From the NCBI GenBank assembly GCA_018265835.1, contig JABLYK010000020.1, positions 1 to 41,445 of the forward strand: 41,445 nucleotides of DNA, given 5' to 3'. Made by a program: the position numbers and the translations under genes. Shown here in pieces: positions 17,444 through 24,165 of the stretch. The stretch comes from Oscillospiraceae bacterium. GTDB taxonomy: Bacteria > Bacillota > Clostridia > Oscillospirales > Oscillospiraceae. The notes below the pieces were generated by a model that was given only the letters and a program-made list of their open reading frames with translations, was not told the origin of the DNA and searched no databases. Position 1 is the first letter of the stretch. Each line of letters opens with the position of its first letter.

Positions 17444-17800
17444 TCAGTTCAGGGCTGCCTTCGCCTGCTCGCACAGAGCGGTGAACGCGGCGGGATCATG
17501 GATCGCAGTCTCGGAGAGCATCTTGCGGTTCATGTCGATACCGGCGAGCTTCAGGCCGTGCATGAAGGTGGAGTAGTTCATGCCGTTCATCTTGCAGCCG
17601 GCGCTGATGCGGGTGATCCACAGCTGGCGGAAATCTCTCTTCTTCTGCTTGCGGCCGACGTAAGCGTAGCGGCCGGACTTCATCACCTGCTGGTTGGCCA
17701 TCTTGTAGTGGCGGGACTTGTTGCCCCAATAGCCCTTGGCCAGACCGAGGATCTTATTTCTATGCTTGCGCGTCATCATCGCGCCTTTCACTCTTGCCAT
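17444..17800 (-). CDS. rplT: 50S ribosomal protein L20
   Basis: 118 residues starting MARVKGAMMTRKHRNKILGL, the family's standard length and start. L20 binds 23S rRNA early in 50S assembly and in several bacteria represses the infC-rpmI-rplT operon. The core GYWGNKSRHYKMANQQVMKSGRYAYVGRK, rich in basic residues, is typical, and the C-terminal globular domain is complete. The ATG at 17800 follows an AGGAGG site, 31 nt after rpmI. Last gene of the operon. Confidence 0.98.
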   Translation of the reverse strand: MARVKGAMMTRKHRNKILGLAKGYWGNKSRHYKMANQQVMKSGRYAYVGRKQKKRDFRQLWITRISAGCKMNGMNYSTFMHGLKLAGIDMNRKMLSETAIHDPAAFTALCEQAKAALN

Positions 17801-17831
17801 GGTTGTATCCTCCTATTTCTGCGGTCAATCC

Positions 17832-18029
17832 TTATTTATAAGGAATCATTTTCCGGATGGCTGCTTCGTTGGTCGTATCCGCATACGTGGTGGAACGCAG
17901 ACGACGGCAGCGCTTGGTATCCTTCTTGGTCAGGATGTGGCTCTTGAACGCATGGGCGCGCTTGACCTTGCCATTCTTGGTGAGATTGAATCTCTTCTTC
18001 GCACCACTGTGAGATTTCAGTTTGGGCAT
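17832..18029 (-). CDS. rpmI: 50S ribosomal protein L35
   Basis: 65 residues starting MPKLKSHSGAKKRFNLTKNG, full length and highly basic as expected. L35 is a late-assembly large-subunit protein. The ATG at 18029 is preceded by AAGGAG; a longer open frame up to 18164 runs through infC and is not real. It sits between infC (25 nt upstream) and rplT. Confidence 0.97.
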   Translation of the reverse strand: MPKLKSHSGAKKRFNLTKNGKVKRAHAFKSHILTKKDTKRCRRLRSTTYADTTNEAAIRKMIPYK

Positions 18030-18054
18030 TGTATTTTCTCCTTCCTTGGTTTGC

Positions 18055-18585
18055 TTACTTTTTATTGGTACCCTGCGGCTTTGGCGAGAGGAACATGGAC
18101 ATATTCCGTCCCTCCAGCTTGGGCTGCTTATCGAGATTGGCAATTTCCGCACACTTGGCGGCAAAGTCGCGCAAAAGCGCCTCGCCGATGTTGGTGTGCG
18201 CCATTTCCCTGCCGCGGAAGCGGATCGTCACCTTGACGCGGTCGCCGTCCCGCAGGAATTTCTGGCCGTTTTTCAGCTTGGTGTTGAAATCGTTCTCGCC
18301 GATGCCGGGAGACATGCGGATTTCCTTCACCTCGATGACATGCTGGTTCTTCTTGGCTTCCTTCTCGCGCTTGGCCTGCTCAAAGCGGTACTTGCCGTAA
18401 TCCATGATCTTGCAGACCGGCGGATTGGAGCCCGGCGCGATCTTCACAAGGTCGAGATCCTTCTCCTCGGCGATCTCCAGCGCGGCAGCAGAGGTCATAA
18501 TGCCGAGCTGTGCGCCGTCTTCTCCGATGACGCGGACTTCCTTATCGCGGATTTCATCATTGATCTGATAGTTCGTCGTTGCGAT
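18055..18585 (-). CDS. infC: Translation initiation factor IF-3 (AUC start codon)
   Basis: 176 residues. The N domain begins ATTNYQINDEIRDKEVRVI and the linker contains KIMDYGKYRFEQAKREKE; the C domain has VKVTIRFRGREMAHTNIG. IF-3 keeps subunits apart and checks the start codon and initiator tRNA. In frame, no ATG, GTG or TTG lies near the GGAGGTG site; the codon 9 nt after GGAGG is ATC at 18585. Rare AUU/AUC/AUA starts are a hallmark of infC, since IF-3 discriminates against them and so limits its own synthesis. The frame's open extension to 18657 runs through a leader terminator and is rejected. Confidence 0.93.
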   Translation of the reverse strand: MATTNYQINDEIRDKEVRVIGEDGAQLGIMTSAAALEIAEEKDLDLVKIAPGSNPPVCKIMDYGKYRFEQAKREKEAKKNQHVIEVKEIRMSPGIGENDFNTKLKNGQKFLRDGDRVKVTIRFRGREMAHTNIGEALLRDFAAKCAEIANLDKQPKLEGRNMSMFLSPKPQGTNKK

Positions 18586-18757
18586 ATGAACACACCTCCA
18601 TTTTGCTCCAAAAAACGAAAAAACGCGGATGCCAAAAGCCATCCGCGCATAAAACACTCATACGTACCCCATTGGTCAGGGACAGGTTTTATTGACCGCG
18701 GACCGCCTGTGCGGCCGGGTGAGGCTGCGGCCCTGCCGCGCCCACTTTGTTTTCGGC
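18586..18757 (-). promoter_or_regulatory. Attenuator leader of infC-rpmI-rplT
   Basis: About 170 nt of leader between the promoter and infC. It ends with an intrinsic terminator: stem CGCGGATG/CATCCGCG (about 18624-18647) followed on the minus strand by TTTTTTCGTTTTTT (18609-18622), 20-odd nt before the infC ribosome site. Such leaders in Bacillota are controlled by L20 binding or by ribosome availability. The GC-rich 5' part (18690-18745) can fold with itself. Which ligand acts here is not shown. Confidence 0.7.
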
Positions 18758-18763
18758 TTTCTC

Positions 18764-18792
18764 ACTATAGCAGGCAAAGCGCCAAATGTCAA
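18764..18792 (-). promoter_or_regulatory. Promoter of infC-rpmI-rplT
   Basis: Minus strand: TTGACA (18787-18792), 17-nt spacer, TATAGT (18764-18769) with extended TGC. A near-consensus vegetative promoter. Confidence 0.88.
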
Positions 18793-18799
18793 GCGTTTT

Positions 18800-18940
18800 G
18801 CGATGCAAAAAACAGAGCAAAATGAAAATGTGCCATTTCCTCGCCCCTTCGGGGCAACCGGAAAGGATGCACAAAACTTCACGCGCATCCACATTTGCCT
18901 GTTTTCATGGCGCACTGCAAAGCCGCGTGAAGTTTTTCGC
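18800..18940. other. Intergenic region dense in nested inverted repeats
   Basis: Between the infC promoter and the gene at 18991 no protein is supported, but several pairings are visible: GCCCCTTCGGGGC (18843-18855); GGATGC (18865-18870) with GCATCC (18885-18890); ATGAAAATGTG (18822-18832) with the split partner CACATTT...TTTTCAT (18890-18908); and a perfect 13-bp repeat, AAAACTTCACGCG (18873-18885) with CGCGTGAAGTTTT (18924-18936), followed by one more T. The last could be a terminator or attenuator. Several pairings are mutually exclusive, as in switch-like RNAs. No good promoter is seen for either strand. Confidence 0.4.
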
Positions 18941-18990
18941 CGGAATGCTTTTCCGCACAGCGGGGCATACTGCCCGCGGAGGCGAATGCA

Positions 18991-19386
18991 GTGGTTTTAT
19001 TCGAATACGGCACCGTGTTTCTCGCCGGGGGCTTCGGCTACGGCGCGCTGGAGCTGCTCTGGCGCGGGCACACGCACTGGACCATGCTGCTGTGCGGCGG
19101 CGCGTGCGCGGAGCTGATGTATCTCACGGCGGGCAGCCGCAAAACCGCGCTGCCGCGCCGCTGGACGCTCTGCGCAGCGGAGATCACGACCGTGGAATAC
19201 CTCACCGGGCTGCTGGTCAACCTGCGGCTGGGCTGGAACGTCTGGGACTACTCCGCGCGCCCGCTGAACGTGCTCGGGCAAATCTGCCCGGAATACACGC
19301 TGCTGTGGTTTCTGCTCTCCATCCCCGGCGTGTGGCTGGGCCGGCAGATCCACGGCGCGTTTGGCCGGCTCAGAGCTGCTCGATGA
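18991..19386 (+). CDS. CmpB-like putative ABC-transporter type IV membrane protein
   Basis: 131 residues, about four hydrophobic helices. The spaced motif GYGALELLWRGHTHWTM, then ITTVEYLTGLLVN, VWDYSARPLNVLGQICPEYTLLW, fits the small membrane-protein family named putative ABC-transporter type IV (CmpB). That name is historical; function is unknown, and no ATPase is adjacent. The start is GTG 18991, seven nt after GGAGGCG; the nearby ATG at 18986 is out of frame. Its 3' end overlaps the convergent SHOCT gene by 17 nt, so the two share no room for a terminator. Confidence 0.75.
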   Translation: MVLFEYGTVFLAGGFGYGALELLWRGHTHWTMLLCGGACAELMYLTAGSRKTALPRRWTLCAAEITTVEYLTGLLVNLRLGWNVWDYSARPLNVLGQICPEYTLLWFLLSIPGVWLGRQIHGAFGRLRAAR

Positions 19387-19726
19387 TCTCGGCGCGCTTT
19401 TTCTCGTACTCCTCTTCCGTGATGAGCCGCCGGTCGTACAGCGTGCGCAGCTCTTCCAGACGCGCCTGCGCATCGCTCTCACGCGGCGCGTTCGAATCTT
19501 CGATTTCGATCTGTGCGCGGCCATATTTTCCGCCGAACGCAGTATAAACATTCGCCACAGTGATGACAGCGGCCAGAACCGTCCACAGGATGCCAAACCA
19601 TCCGCTGCCCGGAATGAGGACAAAAATGCCGACAAGCACAAACGCAAGGCCAAAAATCAGCGCCACGATGCCGCCAACCTTGCTGGTCCGGTATGTCACG
19701 CGGCGGCGGTTGCTGCGGTCGTCCAT
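19370..19726 (-). CDS. Two-helix membrane protein with C-terminal SHOCT domain
   Basis: 118 residues. A basic N terminus (1-18) precedes two hydrophobic helices (GGIVALIFGLAFVLVGIFVL and WFGILWTVLAAVITVANVY). The last 30 residues, RLEELRTLYDRRLITEEEYEKKR and onward, are a SHOCT domain, a short helical module common at the C termini of membrane or signalling proteins and thought to mediate oligomerisation. The ATG at 19726 overlaps the deoC stop by one base (TGATG), so it is translated by coupling. No specific function can be assigned. Confidence 0.8.
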   Translation of the reverse strand: MDDRSNRRRVTYRTSKVGGIVALIFGLAFVLVGIFVLIPGSGWFGILWTVLAAVITVANVYTAFGGKYGRAQIEIEDSNAPRESDAQARLEELRTLYDRRLITEEEYEKKRAEIIEQL

Positions 19727-20397
19727 CAGTACGTCTCCGGCGGCACATCCTCCGCCATGGCAATCTTTACGATGCGGCTGGTGCCGAGCCGGTCCGCACC
19801 TAGGCGGATGAAGTCCTCGGCGTCCTCCAGGCTGGCGATACCGCCTGCGGCCTTGACCTTCACGTGTGCATCGCAGCACGCGCGCAGAAGCGCCACGTCT
19901 TCCTTCGTCGCGCCACCCTTGGAGAAGCCGGTCGAGGTCTTGATATAATCCGCGCCGGAGTCGGATACAATGCGGCAGAGCTTCCGCTTTTCCTCATCCG
20001 TCAGCAGGCAGCACTCGATGATGACCTTGAGCACCTTGCCGCGGCTCGCCTCGCGCACGGCGTGGATGTCCTCCGCAACGTCCGCCCAGCAGCCGTCCTT
20101 GACCATGGCCAGATTGACGACCATATCCACTTCGTCCGCGCCGTTGCGGATGGCTTCCGCCGCCTCATACGCCTTGACGGCGGAGGTGTTGTAGCCATTT
20201 GGGAAGCCAATGACGGTGCAGATGGCCAGACGATCGCCCACATACTGCTTCGCGCCCGCCACGTGGCACGGCGGGATGCAGACAGAGGCGCAGCCGTAAT
20301 GGATGCCCTGATCGCACAGTGCGCGAATCTCAGCCGCCGTTGCGTCCACGCGCAGCAGGGTATGGTCGCAGCGCGCCAGAATCTCTTTGAGTTCCAT
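19726..20397 (-). CDS. deoC: Deoxyribose-phosphate aldolase
   Basis: 223 residues, the standard length. A class I aldolase that splits 2-deoxyribose 5-phosphate into glyceraldehyde 3-phosphate and acetaldehyde, in salvage of deoxynucleosides. Active-site residues are all present: D91 in EVDMVVN, the Schiff-base lysine K153 in YIKTSTGF, and K182 in VKVKAAGGI. The ATG at 20397 follows AGAAAGGACG. The longer open frame runs upstream through the promoter and is rejected. It is co-transcribed with the SHOCT gene. No other deo gene is nearby. Confidence 0.96.
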   Translation of the reverse strand: MELKEILARCDHTLLRVDATAAEIRALCDQGIHYGCASVCIPPCHVAGAKQYVGDRLAICTVIGFPNGYNTSAVKAYEAAEAIRNGADEVDMVVNLAMVKDGCWADVAEDIHAVREASRGKVLKVIIECCLLTDEEKRKLCRIVSDSGADYIKTSTGFSKGGATKEDVALLRACCDAHVKVKAAGGIASLEDAEDFIRLGADRLGTSRIVKIAMAEDVPPETY

Positions 20398-20430
20398 ATG
20401 ATAAATCGTCCTTTCTCTGATTGTGTTGTT

Positions 20431-20459
20431 ATTATACCGCCTCCCGCCGGATTCTACAA
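20431..20459 (-). promoter_or_regulatory. Promoter of deoC
   Basis: Minus strand: -35 TTGTAG (20454-20459), 17-nt spacer, -10 TATAAT (20431-20436), about 34 nt before the ATG. Confidence 0.7.
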
Positions 20460-20490
20460 GCCGCATATTTTTCAGCTGCGCCGAATAGGC

Positions 20491-20520
20491 TGTGTTACCG
20501 AACAAGAGAGGTGTAACACA
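20491..20520 (+). promoter_or_regulatory. Hairpin enclosing the ribosome site of the SSB-like gene
   Basis: TGTGTTAC (20491-20498) and GTAACACA (20513-20520) form a perfect 8-bp inverted repeat. The AGAGAGG ribosome site is in the loop and the A of the start codon is the last stem base. It could limit translation or serve as a protein-binding site; neither is shown. Confidence 0.5.
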
Positions 20521-21140
20521 TGGACGAACTGGAAACCACCAACTACGCGGAGCTTTGCGGCACGCTCGCCGCGCCGCCGCAGTTTTCACACGAAAACCGA
20601 AAAGAGCGGTTTTTCCGCTTCCCGCTGGAGACGCAGCGTCTGTCCGGCGCGATTGACCGGATCAACATCATCGTACGCGAGCGTCTGCTGCAGCAGACCG
20701 TCCCGGAGGATGCGGCGCGGCTATGCGTCGTGGGCGACGTGCGCTCGTTCAACAACAAGCGCGGCGAGGGCGCAAAGCTCGTCATCACCGTCTTTGCCCG
20801 CTCCATCACCCCGTGCGGCGACGAGGGCGATCACAACACCGTGCTCCTGACCGGAACCATCTGCAAGCCGCCCTCGCTGCGCACCACGCCAATGGGACGC
20901 GACATCTGCGATCTGATGCTGGCCGTGAATCGGCGGTATGGCCGGAGCGACTATCTCCCCTGCATTGCCTGGGGACAGCGCGCGCGTGAGGCTGCGCTCT
21001 GGCCGGTCGGAACGGTTGTCTCGCTGGAAGGGCGGCTGCAAAGCCGCACCTATCTCAAAATGCTCGACGGCGAGTCGGTGGAAAAAACCGCATTTGAGAT
21101 CTCCGTCGTCGATCTGGAGCGGATATCCGACGCTACATAG
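20520..21140 (+). CDS. SSB-like protein with two OB-fold segments
   Basis: 206 residues. The N-terminal half contains AELCGTLAAPPQFSHENRKERFFRFPL and RLCVVGDVRSFNNK; the second contains VLLTGTICKPPSLRTTPMGRDICDLMLAVNR, YLPCIAWGQRAREA and GTVVSLEGRLQSRTY, which is the classical single-stranded DNA-binding OB pattern. Two such segments in tandem fit the double-OB SSB paralogues of Clostridia rather than the housekeeping Ssb, and the acidic DDIPF-type tail is absent (it ends ERISDAT). The ATG at 20520 lies at the edge of a small hairpin. It is monocistronic, with a terminator at 21146-21175. Confidence 0.8.
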   Translation: MDELETTNYAELCGTLAAPPQFSHENRKERFFRFPLETQRLSGAIDRINIIVRERLLQQTVPEDAARLCVVGDVRSFNNKRGEGAKLVITVFARSITPCGDEGDHNTVLLTGTICKPPSLRTTPMGRDICDLMLAVNRRYGRSDYLPCIAWGQRAREAALWPVGTVVSLEGRLQSRTYLKMLDGESVEKTAFEISVVDLERISDAT

Positions 21141-21145
21141 CGCAC

Positions 21146-21175
21146 AGCCGCCCGCCGGACTTCCGGCGGGCGGCT
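21146..21175. terminator. Shared terminator of the SSB-like gene and the rib operon
   Basis: Perfect 13-bp stem AGCCGCCCGCCGG/CCGGCGGGCGGCT with a 4-nt loop, between convergent genes ending at 21140 and 21186. Plus-strand tail is GGTTGTGT, so U-richness is modest. Confidence 0.75.
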
Positions 21176-21185
21176 GGTTGTGTAT

Positions 21186-21830
21186 TCAGACAAACGGCAG
21201 CTTCAGCAGCTCCGGCAGGGACGGGATCCGGTACGTTGCGGCGGATAGCTCTTCCGCGCTGCCATAGCCGTACAGGCAGCCGACGGACGGCAGATCGTGC
21301 CGCAACGCAACCTCCAGATCGAAAAAGCGGTCGCCGATGACAACATAATCGCCCGGCCAGTGCTCATAAATCACAGGGAAGATATCGTACTTTGGAATGT
21401 CGCCGAACTCCTCGCAGCAGTAACATGCGGAGAAGAAGCGATCCAGCCCGAATGCCTGCACATGCGCTTCCAGATACGCCTGGCGGCAGTTGCTGAGCAA
21501 AATCAGGGTATGCCCCCGCGCTTTCAGCGCCGCGAGCGTCTCCTCCGCCTGCGGATAGAGCGCCGCCTGCCCCGCGCGGACAAGGCGCAGCATCTCGCCG
21601 CCGATCATGCGGCTGCTGCGCTCCTTTTCCGGCTGCGGCAGCTCCGGCAGGAACCGCCGCCACATCTCCAGCGTGGAAAAGCCCAGCCATGCGGCAATCT
21701 CCGCGTCGGAGTCGTGCCGCGGCTCAATCAGCCCGCGCGCGGCCAGATCCCCGCACGCCATCCGGAAAGCCGGGCCGTAGATCCGCATCGTCTCGTGCAG
21801 CGTGCCGTCGTAATCAAACAGCAGATGCAT
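21186..21830 (-). CDS. HAD-superfamily phosphatase coupled to ribH
   Basis: 214 residues. HAD motif I is FDYDGT (D6 and D8), motif II LLSNCR, motif III the lysine in IPKYD, and motif IV IGDRFFDLE; a helical cap between motifs I and II marks subfamily I phosphatases such as phosphoglycolate phosphatase. The ATG at 21830 overlaps the ribH stop by one base (TAATG), so it is the last gene of the riboflavin operon. Riboflavin synthesis needs a HAD phosphatase that dephosphorylates the ribitylamino-pyrimidinedione phosphate after RibD, so it may supply that step; this is inferred from position. Confidence 0.85.
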   Translation of the reverse strand: MHLLFDYDGTLHETMRIYGPAFRMACGDLAARGLIEPRHDSDAEIAAWLGFSTLEMWRRFLPELPQPEKERSSRMIGGEMLRLVRAGQAALYPQAEETLAALKARGHTLILLSNCRQAYLEAHVQAFGLDRFFSACYCCEEFGDIPKYDIFPVIYEHWPGDYVVIGDRFFDLEVALRHDLPSVGCLYGYGSAEELSAATYRIPSLPELLKLPFV

Positions 21831-22294
21831 TATCCCAGCTCGCGGACGAGATTGACCATCTCGATCGCGCCGACCGCGCAGTCGAAGCCCTTGTTGCCGG
21901 CCTTGGTGCCCGCGCGCTCGATGGCCTGCTCGATGGTGTCCGTCGTGAGCACGCCGAACATGACGGGAACGCCGCTTGCAAGCGAGACATTGGCAATGCC
22001 CTTGGAAACCTCGCTGCACACGTAGTCATAGTGGCTCGTGCTGCCGCGGATCACGGCGCCGAGGCAGATGACCGCGTCGTACCGGCCGCTCTTTGCCATC
22101 TTTGAGGCGATGAGCGGGATCTCAAATGCGCCCGGCACCCATGCAACCTCGATGTTTTCCTCCGGAATCTCGTGGCGGTTGAGCGCGTCCACCGCGCCGC
22201 TGAGGAGCTTGGACGTAATGAATTCATTGAATCGCGCGGCGACAATGCCGATCTTGATGTCTTTGGAAACGAGCTTACCTTCATAGACCTTCAT
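21830..22294 (-). CDS. ribH: 6,7-dimethyl-8-ribityllumazine synthase
   Basis: 154 residues, the usual length. It condenses the ribitylamino-pyrimidinedione with dihydroxybutanone phosphate to the lumazine, the penultimate riboflavin step. Conserved pieces are ARFNEFIT, WVPGAFEIPL, GAVIRGSTSHYDYV with the catalytic histidine, and VPVMFGVLTTDTIEQAIERAGTKAGNKG. The start is ATG 22294 after AAAGGAGG; an in-frame ATG seven codons upstream lies before that site and is rejected. It lies 22 nt after ribBA. Confidence 0.97.
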   Translation of the reverse strand: MKVYEGKLVSKDIKIGIVAARFNEFITSKLLSGAVDALNRHEIPEENIEVAWVPGAFEIPLIASKMAKSGRYDAVICLGAVIRGSTSHYDYVCSEVSKGIANVSLASGVPVMFGVLTTDTIEQAIERAGTKAGNKGFDCAVGAIEMVNLVRELG

Positions 22295-22316
22295 GATTGT
22301 ATCCTCCTTTTTCATT

Positions 22317-23519
22317 TTACTTTACATTCAGAAGATGGCCCATCTTGTGCCGCTTGGTGCGCAGATATGCCATGTCGAATTCGTTGGGCGCGATCTCGAT
22401 CGGTATGCGCTCCCGGATCTCAATGCCGAAATCGGAAAGCTGATACACCTTGTCGGGGTTATTCGTGAGCAGGCGCATCGTGTGCACGCCGAGGTCGCGC
22501 AGAATCTGCGCGCCAATGTAGTATTCGCGCAGGTCCTCATCGAAGCCGAGCGCGAGATTTGCTTCGACCGTGTCCATGCCGCCGGACTGCAATTCATACG
22601 CGCGCAGCTTGTTCAGCAGGCCGATGCCACGCCCCTCCTGCCGCATGTAGAGCAGGATGCCGCGCCCCTCCCGCTCGATCATGCGCATGGCGGTGTGCAT
22701 CTGCTCGCCGCAGTCGCAGCGCAGGGAGTGGAACACGTCGCCGGTCAGGCATTCGGAATGTACCCTGCAGAGGACATTCTCGCCGTCGCCGATGTCGCCT
22801 TTGACGAGCGCAACGTGGTGCTCGCCGTTGAGCAGGTTCCGGTAGCCGTAGGCGCGGAAGGAGCCGTACACCGTGGGCAGCTCCGGGCTTGCCACGCATT
22901 CGACCAGCTTTTCATGCCGCTTGCGGTAGCTTTTCAGGTCTTTGATCGTGACGAATTTCATGCCCCACTCCTGCGCCTTTTGCTGCAGCTCCGTCGCGCG
23001 CATCATGGTACCGTCCTCGCGCATGATCTCGCAGCAGAGGCCGCACTCCTTCAGTCCCGCCAGCCGCAGCAGATCGACCGTGGCCTCCGTGTGTCCCTCG
23101 CGCTCCAGCACACCGTTTTTGCGTGCGAGCAAAGGGAACATGTGGCCGGGGCGGCGGAAATCGCCGGGGCGGGCGTCCGGATCGACCACCTTGCGCGCCG
23201 TGAAGCCGCGCTCGGCTGCAGAAATGCCCGTCGTCGTCTCCACATGGTCAATGGACACGGTGAACGCCGTCTCATGGTTGTCCGAGTTGTGGGACACCAT
23301 CTGCGGGAACTGCAGCTTCTGCACATATTCCTCCGACATGGGCATACAGATCAGCCCCTTCGCGTGCGTCGCCATGAAATTGATGTTCTCCGTCGTCGCA
23401 AACTCCGCCGCGCAGATCAGGTCGCCCTCGTTCTCGCGGTCCGGGTCGTCGGTGGCGAGGATCATGTGCCCCCGGCGCAGTTCTTCCAATGCCTCTTCAA
23501 TGGTGCTGTATTGAAACAT
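22317..23519 (-). CDS. ribBA: Bifunctional DHBP synthase / GTP cyclohydrolase II
   Basis: 400 residues. The N-terminal domain (1-200) makes dihydroxybutanone phosphate from ribulose 5-phosphate; its acidic loop DDPDRENEGD is at 24-33 and EGHTEA at 141-146. The C-terminal domain (about 205-400) opens GTP to the pyrimidine precursor; zinc cysteines C257, C268 and C270 in HSECLTGDVFHSLRCDCG and the arginine in RQEGRGIGL are present. Both activities should be intact. The ATG at 23519 follows AGGAGG. It lies between ribE and ribH. Confidence 0.98.
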   Translation of the reverse strand: MFQYSTIEEALEELRRGHMILATDDPDRENEGDLICAAEFATTENINFMATHAKGLICMPMSEEYVQKLQFPQMVSHNSDNHETAFTVSIDHVETTTGISAAERGFTARKVVDPDARPGDFRRPGHMFPLLARKNGVLEREGHTEATVDLLRLAGLKECGLCCEIMREDGTMMRATELQQKAQEWGMKFVTIKDLKSYRKRHEKLVECVASPELPTVYGSFRAYGYRNLLNGEHHVALVKGDIGDGENVLCRVHSECLTGDVFHSLRCDCGEQMHTAMRMIEREGRGILLYMRQEGRGIGLLNKLRAYELQSGGMDTVEANLALGFDEDLREYYIGAQILRDLGVHTMRLLTNNPDKVYQLSDFGIEIRERIPIEIAPNEFDMAYLRTKRHKMGHLLNVK

Positions 23520-23535
23520 GATTCGTTCCTCCTGA

Positions 23536-24165
23536 TTAAAATCCGTTCTGTGCCAAAAATTCCGGCGTCACGCCGCCGTCCTTCTGCATCAGCTTTTCTA
23601 CATATTTTCCAATAATGTCATTTTCCAGATTGACCGTCGCGCCCGGTCGCTTTTCGCCGAGCGTCGTCTCCTGCACCGTGTGCGGGATGATGGACACGGA
23701 AAAGCGGTCTGTCTCCACCGCCGCCACCGTGAGGCTGATGCCGTCGATGGCGATGGAGCCTTTTTCGACGATGTAGCGCATGACCTGCGGCGTGGTGCGG
23801 ATGGTGTACCACACGGCGATGTCGTCCCGCCGGACGGAGACGACCGTGCCGGTGCCGTCGATGTGGCCGGAGACGATGTGTCCGCCGAAGCGGCCGTTCG
23901 CCGCCATGGCGCGCTCCAGATTCACGCGGCTACCGGGCGTCAGGCTGCCGAGTGACGAGCGCCGGAGCGTCTCGTTCATCACGTCCGCCGTAAAGCAACC
24001 GCCGCGCACCGCCGTCACCGTCAGGCACACGCCGTTTGTGGCGATGCTGTCGCCGACATGAACGTCCTCCAGCACTTTTTTTGCCTCCACGGTCAGCACC
24101 GCGGACTTCGCGCCGCGCTGTACCGCGCGGATGACGCCGGTCTCCTCTACGATTCCTGTGAACAT
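23536..24165 (-). CDS. ribE: Riboflavin synthase, alpha chain
   Basis: 209 residues. It transfers a four-carbon unit between two lumazines to give riboflavin. Two homologous lumazine-binding halves are visible: MFTGIVEETGVI with GDSIATNGVCLTVTAV, and GHIDGTGTVVSV with GSIAIDGISLTVAAV. The ATG at 24165 follows GCGAGGTGG and lies within the last codons of ribD (19-nt overlap), giving coupling. The open frame extends to 24240 inside ribD but has no ribosome site there. Confidence 0.97.
   Translation of the reverse strand: MFTGIVEETGVIRAVQRGAKSAVLTVEAKKVLEDVHVGDSIATNGVCLTVTAVRGGCFTADVMNETLRRSSLGSLTPGSRVNLERAMAANGRFGGHIVSGHIDGTGTVVSVRRDDIAVWYTIRTTPQVMRYIVEKGSIAIDGISLTVAAVETDRFSVSIIPHTVQETTLGEKRPGATVNLENDIIGKYVEKLMQKDGGVTPEFLAQNGF

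Noticed and set aside
18030..18164. N-terminal extension of rpmI
   Set aside because: The extension runs within infC in another frame and L35 has a precise start at MPKLKSHSG.
22293..23615. 440-codon plus-strand frame opposite ribBA
   Set aside because: Antisense to a complete ribBA. The amino-acid make-up is of a GC-rich shadow frame and there is no start signal.
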